Counted from the stretch's first letter, positions 7,806 through 15,625 are shown. The stretch is 30,817 bases of DNA from Peptococcaceae bacterium UBA3937 (GCA_002385735.1 DGEB01000009.1:1-30817); one strand, 5' to 3'. Notes: generated by a model from the letters alone, not told the origin. A program made the numbers and translations.

Positions 7806-8645
7806 TTAAAAGCTCTGCCCGCCTAAAAGCCCGGTAAACTGCCCGTCCGTAACCGTTAACCAATCGGTAGCCCCCTCAATAAAGGATTGGGCTTCGGGGT
7901 TTTTCCCGAAAATGGACTCCGGTTCGCCCGAAACATTCTTAAACCGGGCGCAGGAGCCCTTGGTTCCTCCAAAGATCATCCGGTAAGTGCATAAGCCTTC
8001 GACCGCATTACCTTTCTCATACTCGACCACGTCAACATAATGTTGTTGGGCAACATACCCGTCCGGCGTTTTTGTGTATTCAAGCAGATAGGCCTGCTTG
8101 CCGTTTTCAACTGCCTTCAGCCGCAAAGAATCAGCCGCGGCATCATATCTTACCTCAAGTTCCACCTGATTACCATTCTTATCCGTTCCTTTTACCAGAT
8201 AACCCTCCTCCGGAATTTTGGTAAGCTCCACCTCGTCCCTCCAGCCTGCTTGCAGCATTCGCTTTTCAAACTCCAGGTCCTCTTGTCCCATGGTGTTAAT
8301 GGACTGGCCCAGGGTACTCAAAGGAATAATATAATTTAAGCTCTTCAGAGACATTGGTAAAACCAAAGGCCTTTTGACCGCTACGATCTCATGGTCCTCG
8401 CTGGCGTCAATAACATAATCGGCAAAATCATACCAGGCTGTATTATAAGCCTCATAGCTGGTACAAACAAGTCCCTTCCCGCTGTCATTCTGCCCGGAAG
8501 CGGCTTCCCCGCTTGCTACGGTTTGCGGCGCTTCAACCGATTCTACTTCCCCCTTTTCCTGGCCCGTTTTTTCCTTGCTGCCACAGCCTACCAGCGCTAA
8601 AACCATGATCAGGATTAGAGCCAGTTTAAAAAAATGTCGCTTCAA
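7806..8645 (-). CDS. lipoprotein of unknown function
   Basis: 279 aa with a lipoprotein signal peptide and lipobox LVGC (Cys21). A Glu/Gly/Ser-rich tether of about 35 residues follows, then a globular domain from about residue 60 (LVCTSYEAYNTAWYDFADYV). The start codon is TTG at 8645, with AAAGGAGG placed 8 bases before it; no in-frame ATG fits better. The domain alternates strands such as LEVRYDAAADSLRLKAVENG. No family is recognised with confidence. The AT-rich region upstream suggests a promoter, but no pair of boxes could be assigned. It is upstream of the second lipoprotein gene at 7251-7760. Confidence 0.8.
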   Translation of the reverse strand: MKRHFFKLALILIMVLALVGCGSKEKTGQEKGEVESVEAPQTVASGEAASGQNDSGKGLVCTSYEAYNTAWYDFADYVIDASEDHEIVAVKRPLVLPMSLKSLNYIIPLSTLGQSINTMGQEDLEFEKRMLQAGWRDEVELTKIPEEGYLVKGTDKNGNQVELEVRYDAAADSLRLKAVENGKQAYLLEYTKTPDGYVAQQHYVDVVEYEKGNAVEGLCTYRMIFGGTKGSCARFKNVSGEPESIFGKNPEAQSFIEGATDWLTVTDGQFTGLLGGQSF

Positions 8646-8803
8646 ACAAAAGACCTCCTTTTTTTCAATAATTTACTTTAACATTATAATATTATTAAAA
8701 AGTATGATAAGAGAATAGGTAAAATGTGCTTTTAATCAGTACGAAAAATAGCTTTTTACCCAGCACTTTTTTCCTTTACAAGGGGAAAAGTGGATACAAA
8801 CAG

Positions 8804-8835
8804 AAAAAGCCCCACAACTTCCGTCATGGGGTGCT
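8804..8835 (-). terminator. rho-independent terminator of the stalk-domain gene
   Basis: Minus-strand reading gives AGC-bulge-CCCCA paired with TGGGGCT, followed by TTTTTC (8808-8804). The stop codon of the 8824-9675 gene lies inside the loop, so transcription ends almost directly after the gene. Confidence 0.7.
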
Positions 8836-9675
8836 TTCTACATCTACGGCAGGGCTCTCTTCCTCCCCTGCGTTATCACTTGCTTCCTCGTCTGATCCAT
8901 CAACTGAATTATCGCTTGCCAGATCCCCATCATTGGGGTCTTCAGTGCTGACATTTTCTCCTGCAGTTAAGTCTCCTTCATTAGTTGGGACGCCATCTTC
9001 TTCCACAGCCGGTGTTCCTTCTACCGACCCGATATTGATATCACCCGTAGCATAGTCATAATCTACATTTTCTCCTAAAGACTCGCCCACAAATCTTAAA
9101 GGCACATAGGTACGGTCGTTTATAATTTGCGCCGGTACATCCAACTCGATTACTGTACCGTTTACCGTGGCCCCGCCCGTGTTCAAATCCAGCACCACGA
9201 CTTTATCATCCCTGGTCACGGTCACCGTTCTCGTCACTTCGTCCCAATCCACCTGGGCATCCAATCCGGTCATCACTGCCCTTAACGGAATCAGAATTCG
9301 CCCGTCGATATTGACCGGTGGCGCACCGTCATAGTCCAGAAGCCTTCCTCTTACTCTGATTTTTTCTGCCCAGTTAAGCTCTCCGGCTTGTCCATCGTGA
9401 TCGTTAGTAATTTGATTGGCCGCATCAGTCGCCGGTTCAGTATGGACGTTGTTGGCCGCATTTTGTACCCCGGCAGGTTCCTGGGTTTTTGAAACATCCT
9501 GGGCCGGTTCCTGCTTATCCCTGGTGATTTTAGCATCCCGTTTTTTCTCCCCTGCCAAAAAGTGTTGCTTCTCCTTTTTATGAAAATCGGCAGCAACAAC
9601 ACCTTCAGCCAATAACACCAAACACATAATTACCATAAGTAAGCTCGCGGTGATTTTTTTCCTGCTTTTCCCCAT
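8824..9675 (-). CDS. secreted copper-amine-oxidase N-terminal (stalk) domain protein
   Basis: 283 aa. Residues 1-29 are a signal peptide (basic KSRKK, hydrophobic core, cleavage after VVAA). Residues 30-115 are a hydrophilic, low-complexity linker rich in Lys, Gln and Asn. Residues about 118-218 hold the domain, with two related halves marked GRILIPLRAVMTGLDAQVDWD and RTYVPLRFVGESLGENVDYD (about 20 residues of each repeat), typical of PF07833. The last 65 residues are strongly acidic (Asp/Glu/Ser). These domains are non-enzymatic surface modules, common in spore-forming clostridia. No amine oxidase catalytic domain is present, so the family name should not be read as an enzyme call. Its own terminator follows directly. 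Confidence 0.87.
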   Translation of the reverse strand: MGKSRKKITASLLMVIMCLVLLAEGVVAADFHKKEKQHFLAGEKKRDAKITRDKQEPAQDVSKTQEPAGVQNAANNVHTEPATDAANQITNDHDGQAGELNWAEKIRVRGRLLDYDGAPPVNIDGRILIPLRAVMTGLDAQVDWDEVTRTVTVTRDDKVVVLDLNTGGATVNGTVIELDVPAQIINDRTYVPLRFVGESLGENVDYDYATGDINIGSVEGTPAVEEDGVPTNEGDLTAGENVSTEDPNDGDLASDNSVDGSDEEASDNAGEEESPAVDVESTP

Positions 9676-9677
9676 AG

Positions 9678-9691
9678 AGGAGCCATCTCCT
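9678..9691 (-). promoter_or_regulatory. small hairpin covering the ribosome site of the stalk-domain gene
   Basis: The Shine-Dalgarno AGGAG (9691-9687) is complementary to CTCCT (9682-9678) across a 4-base loop, just before the ATG at 9675. In the mRNA this would hide the ribosome site. The 5-bp stem is short, so its effect is uncertain. Confidence 0.35.
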
Positions 9692-9727
9692 TTGGTTTTT
9701 GTTTCTTGGCAATAGGTTCATGACGGC

Positions 9728-11416
9728 TTATGCGTCCTGGATACTGGCCAAATAATCCTCAATAACGTACTGGGCAATATTCACCGAATGGTCGCCGATT
9801 CTTTCCAGGTTGCTGAGCAGGTCTAAGTAAATCGCGCCCGCATCGCCGGTGCATCTGCCCTCGTTTAGTCTTGTGATATGCGCACGACGGAATTTTTTCT
9901 CCATCTCGTCGATTTCATCATCGCTATCAATAACTTTATGCGCCAGTTCCTGATCATTTTTCTCTAAGCAGAGCAAAGCGTTTTCAAAGGTTTCCACTGT
10001 TTTGTCAAGCATCAACTTTAAGTCGCTCATGGCCTCATTGGAAAAACGAATGCCTTTATTAATCCTTACTTCGGTCAATTCCACAACGTTTTCCGTATGG
10101 TCGGCCACCCTTTCAATGTCATTTACCGATTGAATATAGGTATAGGCCAGGTTGGAGTCTTCCCGGGAAAGCTTTGTTTCCATAAGTTTGACGATATAAT
10201 TGGGGATTTCCCTTTCCAACTCATTAATCGCCAGCTCCAATTCCGCTGATTTGCCGGCTTCACTTTCCACCTCCGTATAAAAATAGGCAATGGCATGTTC
10301 CAGAGAGCGTTTCGCCAGTTGGCCCATCCGGAACACTTCCCGCCCGGCCTGGGAAAGAGCCACCGCGGGGTTTCTCAGCAAACGCGGTTCCAGATACTTC
10401 GGCCCTCTTTCCACACGGGGATCTTCCCCGGGGATTAATTTCGTAACAAACGATGCTAACGCGCCGACAAAAGGCAGTTGAATAAGCGTATTGCTAATGT
10501 TAAATACACCGTGGGTCTGGGCTATTTGCATCTTAATATTCAATGTTTGCCACGAGCCTTCGAAGCCGGGCAACAACACGTAAAAATAATCGGTAAACAG
10601 GCGCACCAGTAGCGGAAATACCCCAATGACAAAAAGCGGCAGGAAAATAAGGGTCCCGATTACATTAAACATGCAGTGGGTAAGAGCCGCCCGGCGTGCC
10701 GTTACCGATGTTCCGATGGCCGCAATCAAAGCGGTGACAGTGGTGCCAATGTTATCCCCAAAAAGAATGGGAACCGCCTGGGTATAGGTGATCGCCCCCT
10801 GATAGGCCAACTCCTGCATAACACCAATCGTGGCCGCGCTGCTTTGGACTATTCCGGTGAATACCATCCCTACAAGCACCCCTAAAAGGGGGTTGTTTTC
10901 GATCCCGATCATGGCATTCTTAAAGAGCTCCATATCCTTTAAGGGTTTTAACCCGTCGCCCATGGTAGCCATGCCGAAGAAAAGCAAGCCAAAGCCAAAC
11001 AAGACCTGCCCCACATTGGTGACCTTTTTATTCTTGAAAAAGAACATCAAAATCGCGCCCAGGGCGATAATGGGCAGGGCGTATTCCTCTAAACGAAAAC
11101 CAATCAAGTAAGCCGTCACGGTGGTACCAATATTCGCTCCCATGATGATCCCGATGGCCTGACGCAAGGTCAAGAGCCCGGAGTTTACTAAGCCGACGGT
11201 TAAGACGGTCGTTGCCGAACTGCTCTGGATCGTTGCCGAAACAATCATGCCGGAAATAACTCCCCGCAGCGGTGTCTTCGTTCCTTTCTCCAAAAAGGCG
11301 CGCATTTTATCGCCCGCCACCTTTTGCAAAGCATCCGACATAAATTTGATCGCAAACAAAAAGAAAGCCAAGCCCCCTAAGGACATAAAAATCATCTGTT
11401 GATAGTCGATGCCCAT
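9728..11416 (-). CDS. Na/Pi-cotransporter II-related protein with C-terminal PhoU-like domain
   Basis: 562 aa. Residues 1-320 are membrane-embedded and hold the two inverted Na/Pi repeats, each with the diagnostic QSS motif: QSSSATT near residue 64 and QSSAAT near 192. GANIGTTVTAYLIG and GDNIGTTVTALIAA mark the duplicated substrate region. Residues about 350-555 are helical and PhoU-like (ERVADHTENVVEL and ERIGDHSVNIAQYV). Family members move phosphate with sodium, and the PhoU-like tail may gate or sense. A GGGAGGAAAACC ribosome site precedes the ATG. The upstream region carries a Pho-box-like repeat array, which supports a phosphate-linked role. Length and domain order are normal for this family (PF02690 twice plus PF01895). 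Confidence 0.92.
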   Translation of the reverse strand: MGIDYQQMIFMSLGGLAFFLFAIKFMSDALQKVAGDKMRAFLEKGTKTPLRGVISGMIVSATIQSSSATTVLTVGLVNSGLLTLRQAIGIIMGANIGTTVTAYLIGFRLEEYALPIIALGAILMFFFKNKKVTNVGQVLFGFGLLFFGMATMGDGLKPLKDMELFKNAMIGIENNPLLGVLVGMVFTGIVQSSAATIGVMQELAYQGAITYTQAVPILFGDNIGTTVTALIAAIGTSVTARRAALTHCMFNVIGTLIFLPLFVIGVFPLLVRLFTDYFYVLLPGFEGSWQTLNIKMQIAQTHGVFNISNTLIQLPFVGALASFVTKLIPGEDPRVERGPKYLEPRLLRNPAVALSQAGREVFRMGQLAKRSLEHAIAYFYTEVESEAGKSAELELAINELEREIPNYIVKLMETKLSREDSNLAYTYIQSVNDIERVADHTENVVELTEVRINKGIRFSNEAMSDLKLMLDKTVETFENALLCLEKNDQELAHKVIDSDDEIDEMEKKFRRAHITRLNEGRCTGDAGAIYLDLLSNLERIGDHSVNIAQYVIEDYLASIQDA

Positions 11417-11527
11417 GGTTTTCCTCCCATTTTCAACCTTTTCCCTTTATCTTTGATTTCAAAAAGATTGTTTTAAAACGCACATCCTCCAATATCCTAC
11501 TACTTTTTAAGAGGAATGAACAGGCAC

Positions 11528-11566
11528 TTTAAGGTTATTTTACCTACACTTTACATAAATTTAACA
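11528..11566. promoter_or_regulatory. candidate PhoP-binding array (four direct repeats, 11-bp period)
   Basis: Four hexamers occur at an exact 11-bp spacing on the plus strand: TTTAAG (11528), TTTACC (11539), TTTACA (11550) and TTAACA (11561), each separated by 5 bases. The Bacillus PhoP box is direct TT(A/T/C)ACA-type repeats with about 5-base spacers. The array lies between the divergent Na/Pi transporter (start 11416) and L,D-transpeptidase (start 11689). A plus-strand TATAAT at 11632-11637 has no good -35, as expected of an activator-dependent promoter. The regulator is inferred; no pho genes are in the window. Confidence 0.6.
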
Positions 11567-11688
11567 AATAACCGCCCTGCCATGACAAAAGGAAGGGCCT
11601 GTCCAGGAGCAACCCTCTTCTTTATTGTGCATATAATAATCTAGCGTTATCTCCGTCCAAAAGACAGCTTAAAAATTGAGGTGATCAA

Positions 11689-12033
11689 ATGGCTCCTGCT
11701 AACATGCTCATCCGCATTAACCTCCAGGAAAGCAGACTTTACCTTTATCAGGGCGATCATTTAATTAATTCGTACCCTGTCGCTATCGGCAAACCCAGTA
11801 CCCCTTCCCCGAAAGGCCACTGGACGATTGTCAACAAAAAAATCCTGGACGGCAGATTAATTTATGGAACCCGCTGGATGGGTTTGAGTAAACCAAGATA
11901 TGGAATCCACGGCACCAATAACCCCAGTTCCATCGGGAAAGCCGTCTCGCTCGGCTGTATCCGAATGTATAACCATGATGTGGAATACGTCTTTTCGAAA
12001 GTAACCATCGGTACTCCCGTCGAAATATTCTAG
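11689..12033 (+). CDS. minimal L,D-transpeptidase (YkuD family)
   Basis: A 114-aa stand-alone YkuD domain. It opens with IRINLQESRLYLYQGDHLI, continues with YPVAIGKPSTPSPKGHWTI, and ends with the catalytic His and Cys motifs HGTNNPSSIGKAVSLGCIRM (His near residue 74, Cys near 88). Such enzymes make or exchange 3-3 peptidoglycan cross-links. No signal peptide, LysM domain or membrane helix is present, which is short for the family but known in spore formers, where the enzyme may act in or around the spore. The ribosome site GAGGTGATCAA precedes the ATG. A TATAAT at 11632 would give a leader of about 45 bases. The gene diverges from the Na/Pi transporter and ends at a bidirectional terminator. 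Confidence 0.88.
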   Translation: MAPANMLIRINLQESRLYLYQGDHLINSYPVAIGKPSTPSPKGHWTIVNKKILDGRLIYGTRWMGLSKPRYGIHGTNNPSSIGKAVSLGCIRMYNHDVEYVFSKVTIGTPVEIF

Positions 12034-12088
12034 GCGGCAACTCCGGTGCCCAGCCCTTTTAGCGCACAACTGCAAAAACCACATATAA

Positions 12089-12125
12089 AAAACCTGCCTC
12101 CTTTTTCACACGGAGAGCAGGTTTT
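12089..12125. terminator. bidirectional terminator between L,D-transpeptidase and selD
   Basis: AAAACCTGC (12089-12097) pairs with GCAGGTTTT (12117-12125), with further TCC/GGA pairing inside. The A/T-rich ends serve both the plus-strand L,D-transpeptidase and the minus-strand selD. Confidence 0.8.
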
Positions 12126-12154
12126 CTCCCTTTCTTCCTTATCCCCTTACTCGA

Positions 12155-13231
12155 TCAGCCGGTCACGATGAGCCGGGGTTCTCCGGCGCTCATTTTGCCT
12201 ATGTTCCGGGCATCCGTGAGCCCTGCCTGCTGCAATCGGCTAAGCAGTTGCCCTGCTTTCTCGCCCGGTACAGCCAACAGTAAACCACCCGAGGTAATCG
12301 GATCGGCCAGGATGTTTTGATCCACCAACTCCATCCCCCTGAAAAATTCCGTTTTATCCGCCATATACTCTAAATTCGCCCAGTTCCCTCCGGCAATATA
12401 ACCTTGCTGCGCCAGTTCCCGGGCGCCGGCAATAACCGGGATCGCTTGAAGATTTAACTCTATCCGGACCTGACTGGCGACGGCCATTTCCCAAGCATGA
12501 CCCAACAAGCCGAAACCGGTAATGTCGGTGCAGGCATTAACCCCCACCTCTTTGGCAACTTCGGCCGCCGTTTTATTTAAGCTTGCCATTACTGCGACGG
12601 CTTTTTGGGCGACGGAAGGGGGAACCACTTCCTGCAGGACAAGGTTTCCTTCGCAGTCTTTTTTCTTCCGCATGGCCGTGGTAATAATCCCGATTCCTAA
12701 GGGTTTGGTAAGAATTAACTCATCACCCGGACGGGCGCCGGCATTGGTCCAGATTTCGGCCGGATGGGCTACTCCCGTAACCGCCAGCCCGTATTTGGGT
12801 TCCTTGTCCTGAACACTGTGCCCGCCTAAAAGCACCGCACCCGTCTCCGCTATTTTATCCGCTCCGCCCCTCAAGATCTCTGCTAATACAGAGCCGGGAA
12901 GAATATCTAACGGGAAGGCCACAATATTCATCGCCGTCAGTGGCACTCCGCCCATGGCATAAACATCGCTTAAAGCATTGGCGGCGGCAATGGCTCCAAA
13001 ATCATAGGGATCATCGACCACCGGGGTAAAAAAATCCACCGTCTGAATTAAAGCCGTTTCTTCATTAAGTTTGTAAACCCCGGCATCATCTGAAGTCTCC
13101 ATACCTACTAATAAACGGGGGTCTTCTTTCCCCCCTTGCGGCAAATGACACAAAACTTGTGTCAGGTCACCAGGACTGATTTTTGCTGCTCACCCGGCTT
13201 TGGTTGAATAGCTGGTAAGATAAATGCTCAT
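12155..13231 (-). CDS. selD: selenide, water dikinase SelD, itself a selenoprotein (in-frame UGA = Sec14)
   Basis: SelD uses ATP and selenide to make selenophosphate, the Se donor for Sec-tRNA and selenouridine. A plain open frame begins only at 13153, but the true start is the ATG at 13231 with AGGAGGTAGAGGA before it. From there the frame reads MSIYLTSYSTKAG, UGA (13192-13190), AAKISPGDLTQVL, and continues without break to 12155, 358 codons. The family active-site motif is G-(Cys/Sec)-xxK, so UGA sits exactly at the catalytic Cys/Sec position with the essential Lys17 three residues on. Other motifs are METSDDAGVY, DVYAMGGVPLTAMNI, LLGGHSVQD and TDITGFGLLGHAWEMA, all normal. It lies 92 bases after selA on the same strand. 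An internal TTG start would remove the active site, so the long form is strongly favoured. Confidence 0.95.
13146..13192 (-). promoter_or_regulatory. bacterial SECIS candidate: UGA plus downstream hairpin in selD
   Basis: Downstream of the UGA (13192-13190), a perfect 8-bp stem TGACACAA/TTGTGTCA (13164-13157 and 13153-13146) closes a GTT loop. The loop begins about 33 bases after the UGA, inside the range generally given for bacterial SECIS apical loops, and it starts with G followed by U as expected for SelB recognition. It is coding sequence and must also encode LTQVLC. Confidence 0.75.
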
Positions 13232-13308
13232 TCCTCTACCTCCTAGGTGTTCCTGCCCTTCTGCGCAGCTGCTTGTTAAAATCCTGCTTTTTTTCCCCTT
13301 CTTCCCCG

Positions 13309-13329
13309 CTTGCTGCTTACTGCTTACTG
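13309..13329. repeat. three tandem 7-bp repeats over the selA stop codon
   Basis: CTTGCTG, CTTACTG and CTTACTG follow each other (13309-13329). On the minus strand the units read CAGTAAG, and the first contains the selA TAA stop. This looks like a replication-slippage microrepeat with no evident function. Confidence 0.6.
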
Positions 13330-14748
13330 GGGCGTTTCCTGGATCAGCTGCTTAATTCCCTCAATGATAATCTCTTCGTCTCCCGGCAACAAGGTCCGCA
13401 GATCCAAAATAAACTGATCCTTCAGAATATATCCTAAGACAGGCACCGCCACCCGGGTACGGAAGGCCTCCTCTGTTTCCGTAGCCGAAAGTCTTGGAAA
13501 ATTAATTGCCAGACCTATGGAAGGGATCTCCTGTCCGGGGAGACTTCCCCCGCCCATTTGGGCCACCGTATTTTGGACCGTAATCTCGACCTGCTCACTA
13601 TACTCCGCAAGAGCGGCCTGGATTTGCTCCCCTTTACTCTTTAATTCCGCCAGCGAAGCCGTAAGCATGGCATAAATCGGTATGTTTTGCATTACCGCAT
13701 CGGGGCGCAGATATTCCCGTAAGGTCGCTTCTAAAGCCGCGACCGTAAACTTGTCGATTCTTAACGCTCTCATCAGGTGATTCTTCTTCATCCGGGCTAA
13801 ATAATCAGCTTTCCCAAGAATCACGCCGGCCTGCGGTCCGCCTAAGAGCTTATCGCCACTGAAGCTTATCACATCAACCCCGGCCTTTAACGCTTCCCCA
13901 ATGGTCGGTTCATCCTTCAAACCATATACGCTTAAATCCAACAACGCCCCACTGCCCAAATCCTCCACGAAGGGGAGCTCCTGCTCATGGGCTAGTTTGG
14001 CCAGTTCCTCCCGGTTTACGGAACTGGTAAAGCCCATGACCCGGTAGTTGCTGGTATGTACTTTTAGAATCAGACCGGTGTTTTCATTGATCGCTTCACG
14101 GTAATCATCCAAATGGGTGCGATTGGTTGTCCCTACTTCAACCAGCTTAACTCCACCCAGTTTTAACACTTCGGGAATCCGGAAAGAGCCGCCGATTTCC
14201 ACTAATTCACCCCGGGAAACGATTACCTCTTTGCCGGCCGCCAAAGTATGCAGCACCAAAAGAATGCCCGCCGCATTGTTGTTCACGACAATGGCGCTTT
14301 CGGCCCCGGTTAGTTTCTGAAAAAGCCCCTCGACATGGGCGTACCGCTCGCCACGACTTCCTTCTTCTAAAATGTATTCCAAATTGGTATAACCGGAAGC
14401 CGCCCGTTCCAGCGCTTCCCTTGCTTGCTGGCATAGGACGCTCCGCCCTAAATTGGTATGAAGAATAATCCCGGTGGCATTGACGACCCGTTGAAAATGC
14501 GGAGTCGACAACTTTTCCAAATAGACGGCGATTTCACGGCTCAAACCAAGGAGTTCAGGAGTGGCCACCAGAGGCCCTTCCTGGGGAAAGCTCACCAGCC
14601 GCTTCCGCCATTTTTCCAGAATACAACTTGCTGCTTCCGCCACCAGATTATGTCCGTATTTCACCGTCAGGGCCTTCCCCTGAGGCGAATTTAAAAGGAC
14701 ATGGACCGCCGGTAATTGCCTTAAACGAGCGTTTAGATCATCGCCCAC
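13324..14748 (-). CDS. selA: L-seryl-tRNA(Sec) selenium transferase SelA
   Basis: A PLP enzyme that converts Ser-tRNA(Sec) to Sec-tRNA(Sec) with selenophosphate; the cytosolic homodecamer is known in E. coli. The protein is 474 aa from the chosen GTG at 14748; a GTG at 14757 is in frame but lies only 3 bases from the GGAGG. Motifs in order are QLPAVHVLL, NATGIILHTNLGRS, NNNAAGILLVLH, VSRGELVEIGGSFRIPEV, EVGTTNRTH, KVHTSNYRVMGF and the PLP-lysine motif SFSGDKLLGGPQAG (Lys at about 300). Length and motifs are normal. It is upstream of selD on the same strand. The selB and tRNA(Sec) genes are not in the window and must be elsewhere if the pathway is functional. Confidence 0.95.
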   Translation of the reverse strand: MGDDLNARLRQLPAVHVLLNSPQGKALTVKYGHNLVAEAASCILEKWRKRLVSFPQEGPLVATPELLGLSREIAVYLEKLSTPHFQRVVNATGIILHTNLGRSVLCQQAREALERAASGYTNLEYILEEGSRGERYAHVEGLFQKLTGAESAIVVNNNAAGILLVLHTLAAGKEVIVSRGELVEIGGSFRIPEVLKLGGVKLVEVGTTNRTHLDDYREAINENTGLILKVHTSNYRVMGFTSSVNREELAKLAHEQELPFVEDLGSGALLDLSVYGLKDEPTIGEALKAGVDVISFSGDKLLGGPQAGVILGKADYLARMKKNHLMRALRIDKFTVAALEATLREYLRPDAVMQNIPIYAMLTASLAELKSKGEQIQAALAEYSEQVEITVQNTVAQMGGGSLPGQEIPSIGLAINFPRLSATETEEAFRTRVAVPVLGYILKDQFILDLRTLLPGDEEIIIEGIKQLIQETPQ

Positions 14749-14778
14749 ACAAATCACCTTCCTCCTCCATCTGCTTTC

Positions 14779-14807
14779 ATTGTAATGTTAATTACCAGCA
14801 AAAACAA
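14779..14807 (-). promoter_or_regulatory. predicted sigma-A promoter of selA-selD
   Basis: On the minus strand, TTGTTT (14807-14802) and TACAAT (14784-14779) are separated by 17 bases. It lies in the 99-base gap after spoIIR, about 31 bases upstream of the selA start. Confidence 0.55.
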
Positions 14808-14847
14808 GAGCCTGTTTATGATGAATATTTTTATTTGTATTGAAGAT

Positions 14848-15450
14848 TTAGATATTATTCCATAACTCGGCGATTTTTAAAGCAGGCTTAATCCTGACCA
14901 GCTTGCCTTGCACTTCTTCACGCTTGATTTGGCTGGCCAATTCTTCTTGCAATTGGATGTTTTGCCCTCCACTGACCACACAAAGCGGCGGGAAAAGAAT
15001 ACACCACCAATTGGCGCCTTTCCCTTCCCCGATAATTATGCGGACCGCTTCGTAGTTCCCGGCGGGAAGAGTAAGGCTGCCGTAGCTTTTGACCGGGAAA
15101 TGGTAGTTCCCGTAGACAGCTTTTACCGGATAGGCGTAACCTTCTTTCCCCACGAATTCGGCCGCTCTTTTTTCCAATTCGTTCAGCTTGTTTAACAAAA
15201 TAGTGCGTGATTCCTCAATGCTTTGCGCTTCGCGGAACTCTTCACGCATGGTGCTGATAATCATATCCCGCACCCGGTATTTGAGTTGCTGGTCTTCCTC
15301 CCGATCACTGTTGGCCAGAATGTGCAGCCGGATAAAGGGCGGTGTATTGCTTTCCACCCATAAAGTGCATAAAAATACCAGCACCAGAATAAACAGCAGG
15401 GAAAAACCGGCAAGCCTTGTTGGCATTCTTTTCTTTGTCTTAATTGGCAT
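14848..15450 (-). CDS. spoIIR: stage II sporulation protein R
   Basis: 200 aa. SpoIIR is made in the forespore, secreted, and triggers SpoIIGA to process pro-sigma-E in the mother cell. A basic N-terminus and one hydrophobic segment (residues about 13-33, FSLLFILVLVFLCTLW) act as signal or anchor. The mature part starts with the family motif PFIRLHILANSDREEDQQLK, then KYRVRDMIISTM, and ends with GKGANWWCILFPPLC. The ATG at 15450 is preferred to the GTG at 15465, because GAGGGGTGGG then acts as the ribosome site. A sigma-F-like promoter lies upstream. Normal length. Confidence 0.95.
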   Translation of the reverse strand: MPIKTKKRMPTRLAGFSLLFILVLVFLCTLWVESNTPPFIRLHILANSDREEDQQLKYRVRDMIISTMREEFREAQSIEESRTILLNKLNELEKRAAEFVGKEGYAYPVKAVYGNYHFPVKSYGSLTLPAGNYEAVRIIIGEGKGANWWCILFPPLCVVSGGQNIQLQEELASQIKREEVQGKLVRIKPALKIAELWNNI

Positions 15451-15493
15451 AGTCCCACCCCTCACCTAAACTTTGTGGTTTGTATTAGGAATT

Positions 15494-15522
15494 AGTATTG
15501 CCGGTAAAAGCAATTTTTAATC
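15494..15522 (-). promoter_or_regulatory. candidate sigma-F promoter of spoIIR
   Basis: On the minus strand, GGCAATACT (15502-15494) matches the sigma-F -10 pattern GGnnAnAnT exactly. GATTA (15522-15518), 15 bases upstream, is a partial match to the GYATA -35. The known sigma-F dependence of spoIIR in Bacillus supports the call. Confidence 0.45.
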
Positions 15523-15564
15523 ATTGTAAGATTCATATTGCCAAACGATTCGTAATTCCAGGCA

Positions 15565-15592
15565 TAAAAAAGGGGAACCTGCTAAGGCTCCC
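15565..15592 (-). terminator. rho-independent terminator after the SPOCS/LysM gene
   Basis: The minus strand gives GGGAGCC (15592-15586), a 6-base loop and GGTTCCC (15579-15573) with one G-T wobble, then CTTTTTT. It ends the transcript 34 bases after the stop at 15626 and separates it from spoIIR. Confidence 0.8.
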
Positions 15593-15625
15593 TTTCCTTG
15601 TCATCCGGTATTTACCTGTTTCTTC

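Noticed and set aside
9351..9602. 83-residue minus-strand frame inside the stalk gene
   Set aside because: Overlaps the low-complexity linker in another frame, with no ribosome site.
12155..13153. selD starting at the internal TTG (13153), giving a 332-residue protein without UGA
   Set aside because: It has no ribosome site, loses the catalytic motif, and ignores the perfect family match upstream of the UGA.
13232..13323. tRNA(Sec) gene in the selA-selD gap
   Set aside because: The gap is only 92 bases and shows no cloverleaf, anticodon UCA stem or CCA end; it holds the selD ribosome site and a 7-bp repeat.
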